Source: Chitinophagaceae bacterium
Lineage (GTDB): Bacteria; Bacteroidota; Bacteroidia; Chitinophagales; Chitinophagaceae
Direction: 5' to 3'
Assembly (NCBI GenBank): GCA_004322425.1
Contig: SCVJ01000016.1
Coordinates: 1-37,642 of the forward strand
Length of the DNA stretch: 37,642 nucleotides
Each line of letters begins with the position of its first letter. Within the stretch, counting starts at the first letter, position 1. The notes below the pieces were generated by a model. That model made no database searches. It had not been told where the DNA came from and saw only the letters and a list, made by a program, of their open reading frames with translations. Below, piece by piece: positions 35,441-37,642 of the stretch. The translations under genes and the position numbers were made by a program.

Positions 35441-36130
35441 ATGAAAGTTATTTTTTTTTTATTAACAGGATTATTTTTTATTAATAGTGACGTTGTTGTT
35501 GCTCAAGAATTAAGCGCTAATACATCTAGGCGAATTTCTGAAGGAACTATTTATTATGATATTTTTTTTACTACAGGAAATAATGCCGCTGCACAAGTTG
35601 AAAAAAATTCAGGAGGAACTCAAACTGTTAGCCTGAAAGGCTATATGAGTCGAGTTGATATTGCTAATCAACAATTTCTTCAATCTACAATTATAGATGC
35701 GAAAGCTGGAAATATTAAGTTGCTGAAAACATTGGGTGGGCAGCAGTATTTAATTGAACTAAATCGAGAAAACTGGGATGAACTCAACAGCAAATATGAA
35801 AATGCAAAAATTGTTTTTGGGGAAGAGTTCAAAAATATTGCCGGGTTTAATTGTCAAAAGGCAGTGGTAACTTTTAAGGATGGAACAAGTTCTGCTGTTT
35901 TTTTTACTAAAGAACTTATTGCCGAACATCGTGATTTTGAATATGCTTTCAAATCCATTCCCGGACTTGTTATGGAAAATGAAACTGCCGTCGGGAATAA
36001 AAAAGTAACTTATTCGGTTTCCAAAATAAGTTTCAACATTGTTCCTACATCAAAATTTGAATTGCCAAAATCAGGGTATAGAGTAATGACTTATGAAGAA
36101 AGTAAACAAATAAATAACCGAGGTAACTAA
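35441..36130 (+). CDS. secreted protein, GLPGLI/DUF4412-like
   Basis: The 229-residue protein has a signal peptide (about 1-21, ending VVAQ) and a beta-rich body. It has an opening G-T-I-Y-Y-D-I pattern near 35-41, a region SRVDIANQQF near 71-80, KTLGGQQYLIEL near 97-108 and GFNCQKAVVTFKDG near 136-149. This layout resembles the GLPGLI or DUF4412 type of Bacteroidota periplasmic proteins, but the match is not firm and no function is assigned. It follows yidC by 22 bases, so it is probably cotranscribed; an envelope role fits. It converges on the small basic protein gene with a one-base gap. Confidence 0.75.
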   Translation: MKVIFFLLTGLFFINSDVVVAQELSANTSRRISEGTIYYDIFFTTGNNAAAQVEKNSGGTQTVSLKGYMSRVDIANQQFLQSTIIDAKAGNIKLLKTLGGQQYLIELNRENWDELNSKYENAKIVFGEEFKNIAGFNCQKAVVTFKDGTSSAVFFTKELIAEHRDFEYAFKSIPGLVMENETAVGNKKVTYSVSKISFNIVPTSKFELPKSGYRVMTYEESKQINNRGN

Positions 36131-36131
36131 A

Positions 36132-36488
36132 TCAATGCTTATTCATTTGCGGCACACCAGCTGATAATTTTATTTTCTGAGTATAAACCGTAGTTTTTAT
36201 TGGAATAATAATTATGCCTCTTCCTCTTTGAAAAGTTACAATTTCGTTTAGGGTAATGGTATTTTTCGAGTTCTGGAAGTTCAAAATTTGATTGCCCCGA
36301 TAAGGATAGTTTGATTTTAATGAAAACTTATCATTGATTTTAAAGTTGCTTTTAGGTAGCAAGGAGGAACTTTTTTTGCTTTTTGATTTACCACCACCGG
36401 AAGAAGCAAAAATCAAAGATGCCGATAAGCAGCTTACCAATAAAATTGCAAAAAATTTACTTAGTAGTATATATTTTGGCTTTCTCAT
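36132..36488 (-). CDS. small secreted basic protein, uncharacterised
   Basis: From the ATG at 36488 the product is 118 residues with a signal peptide (about 1-29, ending IFAS) followed by a Gly/Ser/Lys stretch (SSGGGKSKSKKSSS) and a basic, probably beta-rich body with no cysteines after the signal. No family was recognised. The frame also allows ATG at 36497, but a promoter at 36505-36536 would start transcription close to 36498, so 36488 is preferred. Its role may be in the envelope or extracellular, given the export signal. Confidence 0.65.
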   Translation of the reverse strand: MRKPKYILLSKFFAILLVSCLSASLIFASSGGGKSKSKKSSSLLPKSNFKINDKFSLKSNYPYRGNQILNFQNSKNTITLNEIVTFQRGRGIIIIPIKTTVYTQKIKLSAGVPQMNKH

Positions 36489-36504
36489 ATGTAACATTTG
36501 ATGT

Positions 36505-36536
36505 CAAAGTTATAAATAAGTTTAAAGTAACTCCAA
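36505..36536 (-). promoter_or_regulatory. Bacteroidota-type promoter for the small basic secreted protein
   Basis: Minus strand: TTG (36536-36534), 21 bases, TAACTTTG (36512-36505). Both boxes and the spacing fit the consensus. Confidence 0.6.
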
Positions 36537-36629
36537 GAGTTTTTACATTTCTTTAACGCAGAAATTTGAAAAATAGTATGAAAATTGTCTATCCTGTTTA
36601 TTATTAGTAACTTAACTGTACTTAACGCT

Positions 36630-37642
36630 ATGAAGGAAAATAAATATAATGAAGATGGTGAGGAGTTGAAGGAGTTGTTAGCGCACTACAATAATCTTAA
36701 AGGTGGTCGTCAACATAAATTTTTGGATGAAGAAGCCTTTGAAAAAATCATTGATTACTTCGATGAAAAGGAAGAAGTCAATAAAGCCATGGAGGCTGCA
36801 GAAATTGGTGCCGAACGATATCCGTATTCTTCTTCCATTTTAATTAGGAAAGCTGATTTGTTAATTGCTACCCAAAAATATCAGGCAGCTCTTCAACTTT
36901 TAAATCACGCAGCCACTTTGGATGGAGGTAATATTGATATTTATATTTTAAAAACAAGTGCATACTTAGCATTGGATCAACAACAAAAAGCAGTTGAAAT
37001 ATTAGAAAAAGCACTTGCCATTTTTGAGGGATCAGAACGGGTAGATTTATTATTTGAGTTAGCTGATGTTTATGATGATTATGAAGAGTTTGAAAAAGTG
37101 TTTGACTGTCTTCAACTTATTTTACAAGAAGAACCCAACAATGAAGAGGCTTTGTATAAAATATGTTTTTGGACAGATTTTACAGGACGCAATGAAGAAA
37201 GCATCCGATTGCATAAAAAAATTATCGACGAGTTTCCCTATAATGCGTTGGCTTGGTTTAACATGGCAGCTGCCTATCAAGGGATTAAACTTTATGAAAA
37301 AGCAATTGATGCTTATCATTATGCGGTAACCATTGATGAGAAATTCGATTTTGCTTATCGCAATATGGGCGATGCTTATATTCGTTTACGTAAATACAAG
37401 GAAGCTATTGAAGTGCTTGAAAAGGTTCTGGAACTTTCAAAACCTGAGTGTTTGATTTACGAAGCCATTGGTCATTGTTATGACAAATTAAAAAACAATG
37501 CGCAAGCTCGATTTTATTATAGGAAAGCAACACACTTAAATCCTGATGATAGTAAATTATATTATAAAATTTCGTGCACTTATTTCAACGAAGGGCAATG
37601 GGGGAGTGCATCTAAACAGTTGGAAACCGCATTGAAAATTCG
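36630..37642 (+). CDS. tetratricopeptide-repeat protein, truncated by the window end
   Basis: An ATG at 36630 opens a frame that runs to the right edge without a stop (337 codons plus two bases). After about 40 acidic residues the protein is a continuous series of about eight helical TPR units of 34 residues, with typical positions such as YQAALQLLNHAATLDG, YEKAIDAYHYAVTID and YKEAIEVLEKVLELS. TPR arrays bind partner proteins; this one has no signal peptide, so it is probably cytoplasmic. The C-terminus is missing, so any further domain is unseen. Two ACTTAA repeats lie just upstream (36610-36626) with no clear promoter. Confidence 0.85.
   Translation, partial: MKENKYNEDGEELKELLAHYNNLKGGRQHKFLDEEAFEKIIDYFDEKEEVNKAMEAAEIGAERYPYSSSILIRKADLLIATQKYQAALQLLNHAATLDGGNIDIYILKTSAYLALDQQQKAVEILEKALAIFEGSERVDLLFELADVYDDYEEFEKVFDCLQLILQEEPNNEEALYKICFWTDFTGRNEESIRLHKKIIDEFPYNALAWFNMAAAYQGIKLYEKAIDAYHYAVTIDEKFDFAYRNMGDAYIRLRKYKEAIEVLEKVLELSKPECLIYEAIGHCYDKLKNNAQARFYYRKATHLNPDDSKLYYKISCTYFNEGQWGSASKQLETALKI

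Overview
The window is an AT-rich chromosomal segment from a member of the Bacteroidota, most likely a Chitinophagaceae/Chitinophagales-type bacterium. The evidence for this is promoters matching the Bacteroidota consensus (TTG, 17-23 nt, TAnnTTTG), a type III glutamine synthetase, an efp-accB-accC cluster, SprB-type surface repeats, a DUF6702/HupE/M1-peptidase neighbourhood and generally weak Shine-Dalgarno sequences. The family-level placement is inferred from remembered protein families and was not searched. No tRNA, rRNA, CRISPR array, insertion sequence, phage gene or integration site was recognised. No intergenic gap exceeds about 300 bases; the longest is the pyrG leader region. Both ends are cut inside genes.

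Layout. 1-4307 is a minus-strand run: HupE/UreJ-like membrane protein, M1 metallopeptidase, TM2-domain protein, DUF2752 protein, DUF4870-like protein and the start of one more gene. A DUF6702 gene (4399-4887) diverges from it. 4884-7589 is a minus-strand group of methyltransferase, PAP2 phosphatase and CNNM/CBS transporter. 7694-10237 carries a phosphoglucosamine-mutase-like enzyme and a cysteine desulfurase. 10276-11136 encodes a surface lipoprotein with two SprB-like repeats and a C-terminal cytochrome-c-like domain. 11346-13810 holds a small membrane protein, RluF and NADP-isocitrate dehydrogenase. 13915-16104 is an Nramp metal transporter fused to a universal-stress domain, with a coupled small membrane protein. 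16209-19385 holds a secreted orphan, a long-form IspH and malate dehydrogenase. 19534-22105 is efp-accB-accC, divergent from mdh. 22155-26994 has glutamine synthetase III, a polytopic polymerase-like protein and a divergent glycosyltransferase. 27057-30270 is purL followed directly by hldD (TTG start). An amidohydrolase converges on hldD. 31797-36130 holds pyrG, yidC and a secreted protein. A small basic secreted protein (minus strand) and a truncated TPR protein close the window.

Function. Most of the window is core metabolism and envelope building: UDP-GlcNAc precursor (glmM), heptose for LPS (hldD), fatty-acid initiation (accB/accC), isoprenoids (ispH), TCA enzymes (icd, mdh), nitrogen assimilation (GS III), nucleotides (purL, pyrG), translation (efp, rluF) and membrane insertion (yidC). 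I did not find a clear new defence or mobile system. The points most worth a second look are an EF-P whose normally conserved PGKG tip loop is replaced by a longer unrelated loop; the SprB-repeat/CX4CH cytochrome lipoprotein; the Nramp-Usp fusion with a degenerate nucleotide-binding motif and a coupled membrane protein; a cyanobacterial/plant-type long IspH; and the compact TM2/DUF2752/DUF4870 operon.
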